Assembly (NCBI GenBank): GCA_023264815.1
Contig: JAHFUZ010000032.1
Coordinates: forward strand, 1-51,214
From: Arthrobacter sp.
GTDB lineage: Bacteria > Actinomycetota > Actinomycetes > Actinomycetales > Micrococcaceae
DNA: 51,214 nucleotides
Direction of reading: 5' to 3'
A program made the translations under genes and the position numbers. How positions within the stretch are numbered: position 1 is the first letter of the stretch; the number at the start of each line of letters is the position of its first letter. The notes beneath the pieces are model-generated. The model ran no database searches, had not been told where the DNA came from, and saw only the letters and a program-made list of their open reading frames with translations. Positions 1-8,528 of the stretch are shown here, one piece after another.

Positions 1-127
1 CGTTGGGGCCCATGATGGCGTGGGTCTGGCCGGTCTTGATGGTCAGGCTGACGCCCTTCAGGATCTCCTTGGTGCCCTGCTCCGTGTCAATGCTGACGTG
101 CAGGTCCTTGATCTCAAGAGTAGACAT
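1..127 (-). CDS. sufC: Fe-S cluster assembly ATPase SufC (5' end only)
   Basis: This is the N-terminus of the SufC ABC-type ATPase, which drives the SufBCD scaffold that assembles Fe-S clusters in the cytoplasm. About 42 residues are visible, beginning MSTLEIKDLHVSID and running to HAIMGPN, the start of the Walker A loop; the window edge cuts it there. The ATG at 125-127 follows a good ribosome binding site (GGAGAAC, 7 bases upstream). It is the last visible gene of the minus-strand suf operon, 116 bases after the Rieske ferredoxin. The rest lies outside the window. Identification rests on the N-terminal sequence and the operon context. Confidence 0.9.
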   Translation of the reverse strand, partial: MSTLEIKDLHVSIDTEQGTKEILKGVSLTIKTGQTHAIMGPN

Positions 128-243
128 TCGTCGTGTTCTCCTCTGCACCGGCCTTTCGGCGGCGGTGCGGTGTTTGGCTGGAAGTTTAGTTCTGGTGCTG
201 TTGCCGGCTGGCCGTGTTCTCCGGCTGGCGCCGGGTGAAGCTG

Positions 244-603
244 CTAGCTGAAGGTGGGGGCTTCTGCCCCGTTGAGGACGTTGGTGAAGTCCACGTAGAC
301 CTCATCACCGTGGATCTCGACGGCGAACACGGGGACAGGATCGTAGGCGGGCAGTTGGAGCGGCTCGCCGCTGCGCAGGTCGAACTGGGAGCCGTGGCCC
401 CAGCATTCGATCCTGCATCCCTCCACTTCGCCTTCGGACAGCGAGATGTCCGCGTGCGAGCAGGTGTCTCCGATGGCGTGGATTTCTCCCATTGAATCCT
501 TGACGATGGCCACCGGGTAGTCATCGATCAGGATCCGCAGCGCCTGCTTGGGCTGGATTTCATCCGCCTTGCAGACAAGTTCGCCTTTGGGCTGGTCAGT
601 CAT
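244..603 (-). CDS. Rieske-type non-heme iron oxygenase ferredoxin subunit of the suf operon
   Basis: A 119-residue small Rieske [2Fe-2S] protein. The cluster ligands are visible as C-S-H near residue 48 and C-W-G-H near residue 68, the CxH...CxxH pattern of Rieske ferredoxins. There is no signal peptide, so it should be cytoplasmic. Many actinobacterial suf operons carry such a gene between sufD and sufC. Its exact role there is unsettled: it may be an electron donor or a client of the assembly system. It starts 20 bases after the sufD stop. The family call is firm and the function is inferred from context. Confidence 0.88.
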   Translation of the reverse strand: MTDQPKGELVCKADEIQPKQALRILIDDYPVAIVKDSMGEIHAIGDTCSHADISLSEGEVEGCRIECWGHGSQFDLRSGEPLQLPAYDPVPVFAVEIHGDEVYVDFTNVLNGAEAPTFS

Positions 604-623
604 CTGTATGAATCCGCGCTGTC

Positions 624-1910
624 TTAGTTGTCCGTGAGCGCCAGTTCGCGCTCAACAGCTTCGGTGAGGCGCTCTTCGATGGAGGGCACCTTGATCTGCT
701 GGATGATTTCGTGCAGGAAGCCACGGACCACCAGGCGGCGGGCGACGTCCTCGGGGATGCCGCGGGCCATCAGGTAGAACAGGTGCTCGTCATCCAGGCG
801 GCCGGTGGCGCTGGCGTGTCCGGCACCTTCGATGAGCCCGGTTTCGATTTCCAGGTTCGGGACGGAGTCCGCCCGTGCACCGTCCGTCAAGAGCAGGTTG
901 CGGTTGGCCTCGTAGGTGTCGGTGCCTTCAGCTTCCTTGCGGATGAGAACGTCACCAACCCAGACTGCGTGGGCGTTGCGGCCCTGGAGCGCGCCCTTGT
1001 ACAGCACGTTGGACTTGCAGTTGGCCACGGCGTGGTCAACAAAGAGGCGCTGTTCGAGGTGCTGGCCGGCGTCGGCGAAGTACAGGCCAAACATTTCGGC
1101 TTCTCCGCCAGGCGCGGTGAAGCGGGCTGACGGCGTGACGCGGACCAGGTCCCCGCCCAGGCTGACCATCACGTGCTTGAACTTGGCGTCACGGCCAATT
1201 TTCGCCTGCTGGGAGGACGCATGCACAGCGTCGTCGTTCCATTCCTGGAGCGTGATGACCGTCAGGCTGGCGCCGTCTTCGACCACGATTTCCACGTTCT
1301 CCGACACCACGGCGGAACCCTGGTGGTCCAGGACCACAACGGCCTTGGAGAACTTCTCCGCCACGATCACCAGGTGCTGGGCTGCCGCCTCAGCGCCCTG
1401 GCCGGTGATCAGGACGGTAATCTCGGAGTCTGCTTCATACTCGGCCGGGATGGTGAGGACGGTTGCTTCGCTGAAGTTCTCCCAGGCGTTGGCGGACACG
1501 CGGTCCTCCGGGATGCCTGCCGAACCGATGCGCTTGTCGTCGCGGGCCACCGTTTCCACGGTGACGCGGTCCGGACCGCTGACGGCGACACTGGGTGCAG
1601 CACCGGCGAGGACGTCGCTGTGCAGGCCGCGGAGGCGCTTGAGCGGCGTGAACCGCCAGTCCTCTTCAAGCCCGGAGAGCGGCTTGAAGTCTGCCAGCGT
1701 GTAGGAGGTCAGGCGTCCGGCGCGAGAGCTGTCCGGGATGCCGACGCCGCCGCCGTGCGAGTGGCTCTTGACCGCTTCGCCGGCCAGCGGGGCCTTGGAG
1801 TTGGCCGCGTTAATCGGAGACAGGCTTTCGCCCTCTTCCGTAAAGCCGTCAATAAACGGCTGGGCCGAGGGCGCGCCGATGCGGGCCTTTTCAGTAGTGA
1901 TTTCAGTCAT
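624..1910 (-). CDS. sufD: Fe-S cluster assembly protein SufD
   Basis: A 428-residue SufD, the beta-helix partner of SufB in the SufBC2D scaffold. The C-terminal half has the shared SufB/SufD core, including an R-A-D-S-x-P-N-L-E-I-E stretch and the closing segment that ends G-F-L-H-E-I-I. It starts two bases after the sufB stop, so the two are translationally coupled; the binding site GGAAGGG lies inside the end of sufB. The first 60 residues are poorly conserved and Ser/Gly-rich, which is usual for actinobacterial SufD. Length is normal. Confidence 0.95.
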   Translation of the reverse strand: MTEITTEKARIGAPSAQPFIDGFTEEGESLSPINAANSKAPLAGEAVKSHSHGGGVGIPDSSRAGRLTSYTLADFKPLSGLEEDWRFTPLKRLRGLHSDVLAGAAPSVAVSGPDRVTVETVARDDKRIGSAGIPEDRVSANAWENFSEATVLTIPAEYEADSEITVLITGQGAEAAAQHLVIVAEKFSKAVVVLDHQGSAVVSENVEIVVEDGASLTVITLQEWNDDAVHASSQQAKIGRDAKFKHVMVSLGGDLVRVTPSARFTAPGGEAEMFGLYFADAGQHLEQRLFVDHAVANCKSNVLYKGALQGRNAHAVWVGDVLIRKEAEGTDTYEANRNLLLTDGARADSVPNLEIETGLIEGAGHASATGRLDDEHLFYLMARGIPEDVARRLVVRGFLHEIIQQIKVPSIEERLTEAVERELALTDN

Positions 1911-1912
1911 CG

Positions 1913-3379
1913 TTATCCGACGGACCCTTCCATCTGCAGTTCAATCAGGCGGTTCAGCTCGAGTGCGTACTCCATCGGGAGTTCGCGGGCAATGGGCTCA
2001 ATGAAGCCACGGACGATCATCGCCATGGCCTCGTCTTCGCGCATGCCGCGGGACATCAGGTAGAAGAGCTGCTCTTCGCTGACCCGGGAAACAGTTGCTT
2101 CATGGCCCATCACCACGTCATCCTCGCGGATGTCGATGTACGGGTAGGTGTCCGACCGGCTGATGGTGTCCACCAGGAGAGCGTCGCAACGCACGGTGTT
2201 GGCCGAGTGCTTGGCGCCTTCACGGACCTGGACCAGGCCGCGGTAGGCTGCACGGCCGCCGCCGCGGGCCACGGACTTGGAGATGATGGAGCTCTTGGTG
2301 TTCGGCGCGATGTGGACCATCTTTGAGCCGGTGTCCTGGTGCTGGCCTTCGCCGGCGAAGGCGATGGACAGCGTTTCACCCTTGGCGTGCTCCCCCACGA
2401 GGTAGACGGCCGGGTACTTCATGGTGACCTTGGAGCCAATGTTGCCATCGACCCACTCCATGGTGGCGCCCTCTTCGCAGATGGCACGCTTGGTCACCAG
2501 GTTGTAAACGTTGTTCGACCAGTTCTGGATGGTGGTGTAGCGGACGCGTGCGCCCTTCTTCACGATGATCTCCACCACGGCAGAGTGCAGCGAGTCCGAG
2601 GTGTAGATCGGTGCGGTGCAGCCTTCGATGTAGTGGACGTAGGAGTCCTCGTCGGCGATGATCAGGGTCCGCTCGAACTGGCCCATGTTTTCCGTGTTGA
2701 TGCGGAAGTATGCCTGCAGGGGAATGTCCACATGGACGCCCTTAGGGACGTAGACAAAGGAGCCGCCGGACCAGACAGCCGTGTTCAGCGAGGCGAACTT
2801 GTTGTCGCCCACGGGAATGACCGTACCGAAATATTCCTGGAAGATCTCAGGGTGTTCGCGCAGCGCGGTGTCGGTGTCCAGGAAGATGACGCCCTGGGCT
2901 TCGAGGTCCTCGCGGATCTGGTGGTAGACCACCTCGGACTCGTACTGTGCGGCCACGCCGGAAACCAACCGGCTGCGCTCAGCTTCCGGGATGCCCAGCT
3001 TCTCGTACGTGTTCCGGATGTCCTCGGGGAGGTCTTCCCACGTGGCAGCCTGCTTCTCGGTGGACCGGACGAAGTACTTGATGTTGTCGAAGTCGATGCC
3101 GGAGAGGTCTGCACCCCAGGTGGGCATCGGCTTGCGGTCGAAGTACTTCAGGCCTTTGAGGCGAAGATCGAGCATCCACTCGGGTTCGCTCTTTTTGTCC
3201 GAAATGTCACGGACCACCTCGTCATTGATGCCGCGGCGGGCGTTGGCGCCGACATCGTTCTTGTCAGCCCAGCCGTACTCGTAGTTGCCGATGCCGTGGA
3301 GCTCGGGATTCTTTTCCAGAATCTCGGAGATCACAGTGTCTTCGGCTACCGCTTTCTCTGATAGTTGGTCCGTCATCAC
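1913..3379 (-). CDS. sufB: Fe-S cluster assembly protein SufB
   Basis: A 488-residue SufB, the scaffold subunit on which nascent Fe-S clusters form. Visible family landmarks include the [10 protein letters not shown]-terminal region, [18 protein letters not shown] (a conserved Cys) and the near-C-terminal S-R-G-M-R-E-D-E-A. It has no intein, unlike SufB of several mycobacteria. The GTG at 3377-3379 (next codon ATG) follows AGAAAGG and overlaps the stop of sufR, so repressor and operon are probably translated from one mRNA. Confidence 0.97.
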   Translation of the reverse strand: MMTDQLSEKAVAEDTVISEILEKNPELHGIGNYEYGWADKNDVGANARRGINDEVVRDISDKKSEPEWMLDLRLKGLKYFDRKPMPTWGADLSGIDFDNIKYFVRSTEKQAATWEDLPEDIRNTYEKLGIPEAERSRLVSGVAAQYESEVVYHQIREDLEAQGVIFLDTDTALREHPEIFQEYFGTVIPVGDNKFASLNTAVWSGGSFVYVPKGVHVDIPLQAYFRINTENMGQFERTLIIADEDSYVHYIEGCTAPIYTSDSLHSAVVEIIVKKGARVRYTTIQNWSNNVYNLVTKRAICEEGATMEWVDGNIGSKVTMKYPAVYLVGEHAKGETLSIAFAGEGQHQDTGSKMVHIAPNTKSSIISKSVARGGGRAAYRGLVQVREGAKHSANTVRCDALLVDTISRSDTYPYIDIREDDVVMGHEATVSRVSEEQLFYLMSRGMREDEAMAMIVRGFIEPIARELPMEYALELNRLIELQMEGSVG

Positions 3380-4218
3380 GGCCTTTCTTGCTGATGGTTG
3401 GTTACTTCATCCAGGCCGGCGGGGGCTGCCTGCGGGACGTGGGGTTCCGCGGAAGCCAGCCGGCCTGTGGGTATGTGGGTGGTGCAGACGTGACCGCCAC
3501 GCGCCAGGGTGGACAGGCGGCGTACATCGACGCCGACCAGCCGGGAGAATACTTCAGTCTCCACATCGCAAAAAACAGGAAACTGGGCAGCGAGCTGCTG
3601 GATGGGGCAGTGGCCCTGGCACAGTTGGACGCTGGACAGTGCCGCCGGCAGCGGGGCCTTGGCCTCGATGGATGCCGCCGAGGCCACGAAGCCATCCCGG
3701 CTCAGGGCTGCGGACAGTGCACGGGCCCGGGCCGCAATGTCCGTGCCCGCCTGGTCAATTTCGGGGGTATAACGGCGTTCCATATCGGCGAAACGTTCGA
3801 CGGCGAACGCACGGACGGCGTCGTCTCCCGCCATCGCCTGGAGCTGCTTAAGCGCGAGGGTGGCGATATCGAGGTAGTCGTTGCCGAGCGTGGACTGGCC
3901 CTGGGAACTCAAGACATACCGGCGGGCCGGGCGGCCCGCGCCCCCGCCGGCCTTGGCCACGCGCTTGACTTCGATGACACCGTTGCGGGCCAGGTGATCC
4001 AAATGCCTGCGGACTGCGGCGGGGGTAAAGCCCAGCATGTCGCCAAGCTCCGCTGCGCTGATGGGGCCATGTTCCAGAACGGCGCTCAGGACACGGTCCC
4101 GGGTACGCTCGTCGGAGTCCGCCACCTGTGCAGCGGCGACATGCGCACGTTCAGTGGTGGCTCGCGGCGTTCCGTGCCCGGCGAGGGGCACAGCAGTAGC
4201 GTTGGTCATGGAATACAC
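3376..4218 (-). CDS. sufR: SufR-type Fe-S sensing transcriptional repressor
   Basis: A 280-residue (277 from the inner ATG) winged-helix regulator leading the suf operon. Residues about 40-100 form an ArsR/DeoR-like HTH ([11 protein letters not shown]). The C-terminal half carries four cysteines, near residues 200, 204, 217 and 245 (C-Q-G-H-C, then F-C, then V-C), which fits the [4Fe-4S] ligand set of SufR. In the family, the cluster-loaded protein represses suf, and loss of the cluster derepresses it. The start is either GTG 4218 or ATG 4209; neither has a clear ribosome binding site. Its stop overlaps the sufB start, and its promoter faces that of the ABC ATPase. Confidence 0.9.
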   Translation of the reverse strand: MYSMTNATAVPLAGHGTPRATTERAHVAAAQVADSDERTRDRVLSAVLEHGPISAAELGDMLGFTPAAVRRHLDHLARNGVIEVKRVAKAGGGAGRPARRYVLSSQGQSTLGNDYLDIATLALKQLQAMAGDDAVRAFAVERFADMERRYTPEIDQAGTDIAARARALSAALSRDGFVASAASIEAKAPLPAALSSVQLCQGHCPIQQLAAQFPVFCDVETEVFSRLVGVDVRRLSTLARGGHVCTTHIPTGRLASAEPHVPQAAPAGLDEVTNHQQERP

Positions 4219-4237
4219 AACACAATCATGTCGTAAT

Positions 4238-4257
4238 TTACTCCCGCGTTCCAGTAA
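4238..4257. promoter_or_regulatory. Inverted repeat TTACT-N10-AGTAA, candidate SufR operator
   Basis: A perfect 5-bp inverted repeat with a 10-base spacer sits 20-40 bases upstream of the sufR start, inside the 105-bp divergent intergenic region. An A/T-rich stretch (TAAATT on the minus strand) abuts it and could be the sufR -10 element. Position and symmetry suggest an autoregulatory operator. The repeat itself is observed; binding by SufR is inferred. Confidence 0.4.
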
Positions 4258-4311
4258 GGTGAGGCTGGCCTGCGGCGGCTGGTGCGGAACCGTGCAAAGT
4301 ACTACGTCGCG

Positions 4312-4317
4312 TAGAAT
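4312..4317 (+). promoter_or_regulatory. -10 box TAGAAT for a leaderless ABC ATPase gene
   Basis: TAGAAT ends exactly six bases before the GTG at 4324, so transcription would begin at or next to the start codon. No ribosome binding site precedes that GTG. A 13-bp palindrome, CTACG-TCG-CGTAG (4302-4314), overlaps the box. No clear -35 is visible. Confidence 0.6.
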
Positions 4318-4323
4318 GCTGGG

Positions 4324-5289
4324 GTGCGATCCCCCGAATCCCCGGTTCTGTCCATCAGCGGGTTAATAAAGGATGTTGGTCCGCTGGCCAGCCTGGACGG
4401 AAAGATGCTCCAGGTGGTGAGCGGGGTTTCCCTCGTTGCCGAACGCGGCCAGGTGACGGCCCTGCTGGGGGCAAACGGCGCCGGCAAGACAACCACCATC
4501 GAATGTGCACAGGGACTGCAGCGGCGCAGCGGCGGAACCATTTCCCTCCTGGGGCAGGATCCCGCCCGGGCCGGGGCTGACCTGCGCGCTCGGGTAGGAG
4601 TCATGCTTCAGGACGGTGGGCTCCCGCCGTCGGCCAGGCCCCTTCCCCTGCTCCGCCATATCGCCGGAATGTATGCGCGGCCCCGTTCCGTTGACGCCCT
4701 TGTCGAGCGGCTCGGCATTGACACTTTTGCCAGGACGTCCGTGCGCCGGCTCTCCGGCGGTCAGAAGCAGCGGCTGGCCCTCGCCGCGGCGCTCATCGGC
4801 AATCCGGAGGTGCTGTTCCTGGATGAGCCCAGCGCCGGCCTGGACCCGCAGTCGCGGCAGCTCGTCTTTGAGCTGATCGGCGAACTGCGGGATGCCGGCA
4901 TGGGAATTATCCTCACCACGCACCTCATGGATGACGCCCAGCGGCTGGCCGACTATGTCTACATCATCGACGCGGGACGCAACGTCGCCGAAGGAACGGT
5001 GGCGCAGCTGCTCCAGCGTGACCCCGCCGTCGAATCCGGCGAGCACATCCGGACACTCCTTTTCGAGGCCCCCGCCGGCCTGCACCTCGACGGCGTCCTC
5101 GCCGACGCGGTCTCCGTCAGCGAAACCCGCGCCGGAAGCTACGTTGCCACCGGGCCGCTCACACCCCAGGACCTGGCGTCGCTGGCCTCATGGTGGGCCG
5201 CCCACGGGGTCATGCCCACGTCGCTGAGCCTCGAGGCCCGCAGCCTCGAAGACGTCTTCCTGGATATTTCGGGAAAGGACATCCGATGA
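4324..5289 (+). CDS. ABC transporter ATP-binding protein
   Basis: A 321-residue ABC-2 type ATPase. Walker A is G-A-N-G-A-G-K-T-T near residues 49-57. The signature is L-S-G-G-Q-K-Q-R-L-A-L-A and Walker B is L-F-L-D-E-P-S-A-G-L-D-P, followed by a switch His in L-T-T-H. It pairs with the permease that overlaps its stop (ATGA). The unit sufR | ABC ATPase-permease-ctaA is widely conserved in actinobacteria, so a link to heme or cytochrome oxidase biogenesis is often suspected; the substrate cannot be read from sequence. The GTG start has a -10 box six bases upstream and is probably leaderless. Confidence 0.93.
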   Translation: MRSPESPVLSISGLIKDVGPLASLDGKMLQVVSGVSLVAERGQVTALLGANGAGKTTTIECAQGLQRRSGGTISLLGQDPARAGADLRARVGVMLQDGGLPPSARPLPLLRHIAGMYARPRSVDALVERLGIDTFARTSVRRLSGGQKQRLALAAALIGNPEVLFLDEPSAGLDPQSRQLVFELIGELRDAGMGIILTTHLMDDAQRLADYVYIIDAGRNVAEGTVAQLLQRDPAVESGEHIRTLLFEAPAGLHLDGVLADAVSVSETRAGSYVATGPLTPQDLASLASWWAAHGVMPTSLSLEARSLEDVFLDISGKDIR

Positions 5290-6056
5290 CAGCCACCCCC
5301 GGTGCCGCCGAGCGCCAGGCGCCCGCCACCCTCCTCCGCCGCATCCTGCTGCAGGGCAAGTACGAAGCGGGCACCATGCTGCGGAACGGGGAACAGCTGA
5401 TCCTTGCGGTGGTCCTGCCCCTGCTCGCCCTGGTGGGCCTGACCGTTACTCCGCTCCTGGACGGACTCGGCTCCAGCCGGGTTAATGCCGCGGTACCCGG
5501 CATCCTGGCGCTCTGTGCCCTGTCCACCGCATTCACCGGCCAGGGCATCGCCACCGGCTTCGACCGCCGGTATGGTGTCCTGCGGTTCCTCTCCACCACC
5601 CCGCTGGGCCGCTCAGGACTCATCGCCGGAAAGGTGCTGGCAGTCCTGACGGTGCTGGCCCTGCAGGTGGTGGTGATCACCGTGGTGGCCCTATTCCTGG
5701 GCTGGACCCCGCCGGCCGCAGGCTGGCTGCCGGGCCTGGCCCTGCTGGTTCTGGGTGCCGCTGCCTTCACCGCACTGGGCCTGCTGGTTGCCGGCACAGT
5801 CCGGCCCGAGGCCACGCTGGCCATCACCAACCTGCTGTGGATCCTGCTTGGTGCACTCGGTGGGATTGTGATTCCCGCCGACCGGCTGCCTGCGCTGGCC
5901 CAGTCGGTGGTGCATTACCTGCCCTCCGGGGCGCTGGGCGAGGCCTTGCGCGAGGCCTTCCTCGTCGGCACCGTTAATGTCGGTGCCGCCTTTATCCTGC
6001 TGATCTGGACGGTCCTTGCCGGAGCAGCAGCCATCCGTTGGTTCAAGTGGAATTGA
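5286..6056 (+). CDS. ABC transporter permease (ABC-2 type)
   Basis: A 256-residue integral membrane protein with about six hydrophobic segments, beginning MTATPGAAERQ. It is the membrane partner of the preceding ATPase, whose stop codon overlaps this ATG. An open frame extends upstream, but that part lies within the ATPase gene. The conserved F-D-R-R-Y-G-V-L-R motif after the second membrane span is typical of ABC-2 permeases of drug or lipid exporter type. ctaA begins seven bases after its stop, so the three genes form one operon. Confidence 0.9.
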   Translation: MTATPGAAERQAPATLLRRILLQGKYEAGTMLRNGEQLILAVVLPLLALVGLTVTPLLDGLGSSRVNAAVPGILALCALSTAFTGQGIATGFDRRYGVLRFLSTTPLGRSGLIAGKVLAVLTVLALQVVVITVVALFLGWTPPAAGWLPGLALLVLGAAAFTALGLLVAGTVRPEATLAITNLLWILLGALGGIVIPADRLPALAQSVVHYLPSGALGEALREAFLVGTVNVGAAFILLIWTVLAGAAAIRWFKWN

Positions 6057-6063
6057 GATATTC

Positions 6064-7008
6064 GTGAGCACGGCTTCACGCCTCCCCCAGTTTGTCGGCC
6101 GCCTGGCATCGCGGCTGCCCCGTACGGTCGACGCGCGCGTGCGGCGGCTCGCCGTGGCGTCACTCGTTGGCCAGACCCTGCTGATCGTCACCGGCGGAGC
6201 AGTCCGGCTGACCGCCTCCGGACTGGGCTGCCCCACCTGGCCGCGCTGCACGGACACCTCCCTGGTGAACACCCCGGAAATGGGGATCCACGGGTTCATC
6301 GAGTTCGGCAACAGGCTCCTGACGTTCGCCCTCGCAGCGGTGGCCCTGATGATGCTCGTGTACTTGTGGAACCTTCGCCGGGAACGCCGGGACCTGTTCC
6401 TGTTGGCGCTCGGACTGCTCGCCAGCATCCCGGCTCAGGCAGTAATCGGCGGCATCACCGTCCTGACCAACCTCAATCCGTGGGTGGTGGGAATGCACTT
6501 CCTGGTGTCCATGGCCCTGGTGGTCATCGCCACCCTGCTGGTCAACCGGGCGTATGGCCGGACAGGGCGTTTTGCGGCGGCCACCCTGCCTCCCCTGCCG
6601 GGAGTGCTGCGGACGGTGTCCGCCGCCGTCGCACTTTTCTCCGCCCTGGCAGTCGTCCTCGGCGTCGTCGTGACCGGCGCGGGTCCGCATGCCGGTGACG
6701 CCGACGCGCCACGCAACGGCCTCGACTGGGACCTGTTCGCCCACATTCATGCCGTACCCGCCTACCTCGTCACGGCAGGCACCGTCTTCGCGCTGGTCAT
6801 GGTGTTCACCCGCCGGATCCAGGGCCCCTACCGGACAGCCACGCTCCTGGTGCTGGGCGTGACCCTGCTGCAGGCGGTCATCGGCTTCACCCAGTACTAC
6901 AACGGGATTCCCGCCCTGCTGGTGGGCGCCCACATGCTTGCCGCGGCACTGCTGATGAGTGCCGCAACCAACGCCTGGGATCTGGCACGGACCAGCCCGG
7001 CCAAGTAA
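6064..7008 (+). CDS. ctaA: Heme A synthase (COX15/CtaA family)
   Basis: A 314-residue, eight-span membrane protein that oxidises the C8 methyl group of heme O to give heme A for aa3-type cytochrome oxidase. Visible landmarks are the Cys pair in G-C-P-T-W-P-R-C, the E-F-G-N-R motif, and heme-ligand His candidates in G-M-H-F, H-I-H-A and G-A-H-M. The GTG at 6064 (MSTASRLPQF) is preferred. Starting earlier would overlap the permease by 40 bases. The partner enzyme gene ctaB lies 2.9 kb away on the other strand, separated by a pseudogene and an IS element. Confidence 0.93.
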   Translation: MSTASRLPQFVGRLASRLPRTVDARVRRLAVASLVGQTLLIVTGGAVRLTASGLGCPTWPRCTDTSLVNTPEMGIHGFIEFGNRLLTFALAAVALMMLVYLWNLRRERRDLFLLALGLLASIPAQAVIGGITVLTNLNPWVVGMHFLVSMALVVIATLLVNRAYGRTGRFAAATLPPLPGVLRTVSAAVALFSALAVVLGVVVTGAGPHAGDADAPRNGLDWDLFAHIHAVPAYLVTAGTVFALVMVFTRRIQGPYRTATLLVLGVTLLQAVIGFTQYYNGIPALLVGAHMLAAALLMSAATNAWDLARTSPAK

Positions 7009-7063
7009 GCCGGACGGCACCGCACCGGCCCTATCCCGGTCAACGATCCTCCCCACCATGCCA

Positions 7064-7100
7064 CAGGGCCCCCCGGGTTGTTCTGACCCCGGGCGCCCTG
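7064..7100 (+). terminator. Putative terminator hairpin after ctaA
   Basis: CAGGGCCCCCCGGG (7064-7077) pairs with CCCCGGGCGCCCTG (7087-7100) around a nine-base loop, with a near-perfect GC stem. There is no U-tract, which is common in actinobacteria. It lies between the end of ctaA and the end of the convergent SulP-CA pseudogene. Confidence 0.5.
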
Positions 7101-7120
7101 CTGTATCTGCGGTACCTCCG

Positions 7121-8267
7121 CTATCCCGCTGGGGCTGCCGCAGGAATCCTGCCCGCGGCGTGTGCCGGATCCAGGAGCTCAATACCCTCGCGCTTGACCA
7201 GCACCACGCGTGCCGTGGCAATGTCGTAGAACAGGCCGGTTGCCTGGAGCCTTCTGCTGGTAATGGCGGAACCCGCCAGAGGGTGGTGGTCAAGTTTGGC
7301 CAACTGCACAGCCACGTTGACCATCTCCAGCTGGGCATTCACCGCAAAGGACAACGCCGAATCGATCGAGGCGTCTTCTCCGTCGTGGCGCACCACGTTG
7401 CCGATGTTGCGCAGGGTCAGCAGGTCGCCGGGGCCGCGGCTGGTAATCAGGTCCGGATTAACGCGGGAATCCACACAAGCTACAAAGAGGGTGTCGGGAT
7501 TCTGCGTGTCGGCCAGGTCCTGCACCAACGGACGGACGTGATCGGCGAAACGCCGGTGGTATTTGTTGATGCCTGTCAGGATGGACCTCGGGGCCCCTGG
7601 GCCTGACCGTCGGCCCCCGTGGTGTCCTGACCAGGGGGCGAGAGCCAGGCCGATCATGATGCCTTCCAGCAGGTTGGGGAAAACCACGCAGACCAGGGTG
7701 ACCGCATTGATGGGCAGGGCGCCTGTGCGCAGGCTGGTGCGGATATCCGCGATCTTGATAAGCCGGGCCCCAATCACCGTCAGCAGCCCGGCGAGGACGG
7801 CCAGCGAACAGTGCCGAGAAGGCGAGAATCCAGCCGTGGAGGATAGTGGATGCGCGCGTCCTGGCGCCGGCCTCCACGTTGGCGGCACTGCGGACAATGA
7901 CGCCCGTGACGGGCAGCCCGCCCAGCGACCCCGAGACGATGTTGGCGGCCCCGGGCCACGAGTTCCTTGTTGAGGTTGGTGCGCGGCCCGTTCTGCATCT
8001 TGTCCACCGCCACGGCGGAGAGCAGTGATTCGATACTCGCGATCAGGGCCATGGAGATCACGGCGAAGGTGATTGCCTGCCAGTTGCCGTCGGGCAGTTC
8101 CGGCAGAGTCACGGCGTCGAAAAGTGAACCAGTAAGGGAAATCCGTGCCACCCCCGGTGCCGTGATCACCGACAGTGCGGTGCAGAGCACGACGGCGGCC
8201 AGGGGCCGGGGATGCGCCGGACGGCGGCGGGGAGGTACTTCCATCCCTGCAGGAGGTCACGTGCCAT
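7121..8267 (-). pseudogene. Decayed SulP anion transporter / beta-carbonic anhydrase fusion
   Basis: Remnant of a SulP-family transporter fused to a carbonic anhydrase, a bifunctional type seen in actinobacteria and probably used for bicarbonate uptake. Homology begins at 8267 (RDLLQGWKYLP), so the N-terminal transmembrane half is missing. It then moves through all three minus-strand frames: a shift near 8205, another near 7955 ([12 protein letters not shown] in the new frame) and another near 7805. The carbonic anhydrase part keeps the zinc-ligand motif C-V-D-S-R and G-P-G-D-L-L-T-L-R-N-I-G-N. The second zinc motif (HxxC) and its surroundings are deleted between S-A-L-S-F-A-V and V-A-V-Q-L. 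The linker between the two domains also looks short. It cannot encode a working protein. Confidence 0.88.
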
Positions 8268-8303
8268 GACAATTAGCGTTACATAATGACAATCTAGTCA
8301 TTA
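8266..8303. promoter_or_regulatory. AT-rich palindrome with flanking direct repeat, candidate operator
   Basis: TAATGAC-AATCTA-GTCATTA (8284-8303) is a perfect 7-bp inverted repeat in an AT-rich island. ATGACAATTAG (8266) and ATGACAATCTAG (8286) form a direct repeat. The style resembles operators of MarR-like dimeric regulators. No intact gene is now attached, so it may be a relic of a promoter lost when this patch decayed. Confidence 0.35.
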
Positions 8304-8372
8304 CGGGAGGATGGGGGCTGGTCCGGCGCGGTCCTGGTTGGATCCCCCGCCTCGCCAGCCGCCTCCGACCGC

Positions 8373-8394
8373 GACGCTCTCTCACTTAATGTGG
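8373..8394 (+). repeat. IS30 left terminal inverted repeat
   Basis: Twenty-two bases identical, in inverted orientation, to 9871-9892. The first 33 bases from 8378 recur in tandem at 8410-8442 with 27 of 33 identical positions. Confidence 0.9.
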
Positions 8395-8409
8395 AAAATT
8401 CGCGAACCG

Positions 8410-8442
8410 TCTCTCACCTGATGTGGGAAAGGAGCGAACCGT
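8410..8442 (+). repeat. Tandem degenerate copy of the IS left end
   Basis: TCTCTCACCTGATGTGGGAA and what follows repeat 8378-8410 with six mismatches, ending in the same GCGAACCGT. This could be a second transposase-binding repeat or a scar of local duplication. Confidence 0.75.
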
Positions 8443-8499
8443 CGGTGCCCCCATGCGGGACAGCACTCCTGGCGGCGGCCCACGGCACAAACAAAAACC

Positions 8500-8528
8500 C
8501 TCCCCCGCCGTTATGGCGAAGGAGGGCG
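8500..8528 (-). terminator. Hairpin with T-run on the minus strand, inside the IS leader
   Basis: CCCTCC-cc-CGCC-gttat-GGCG-aa-GGAGGG forms a stable stem. On the minus strand it is followed directly by TTTTTG, the layout of an intrinsic terminator for leftward transcription. It could shield flanking DNA from transcripts coming out of the element, or it could be captured sequence. Confidence 0.5.

Noticed and set aside
8313..8420. Short plus-strand frame starting ATG after GGGAGG and running into the IS
   Set aside because: It could be the stump of an interrupted gene, but no continuation exists beyond the right IS end and the peptide is not recognisable, so it is not called as a gene.
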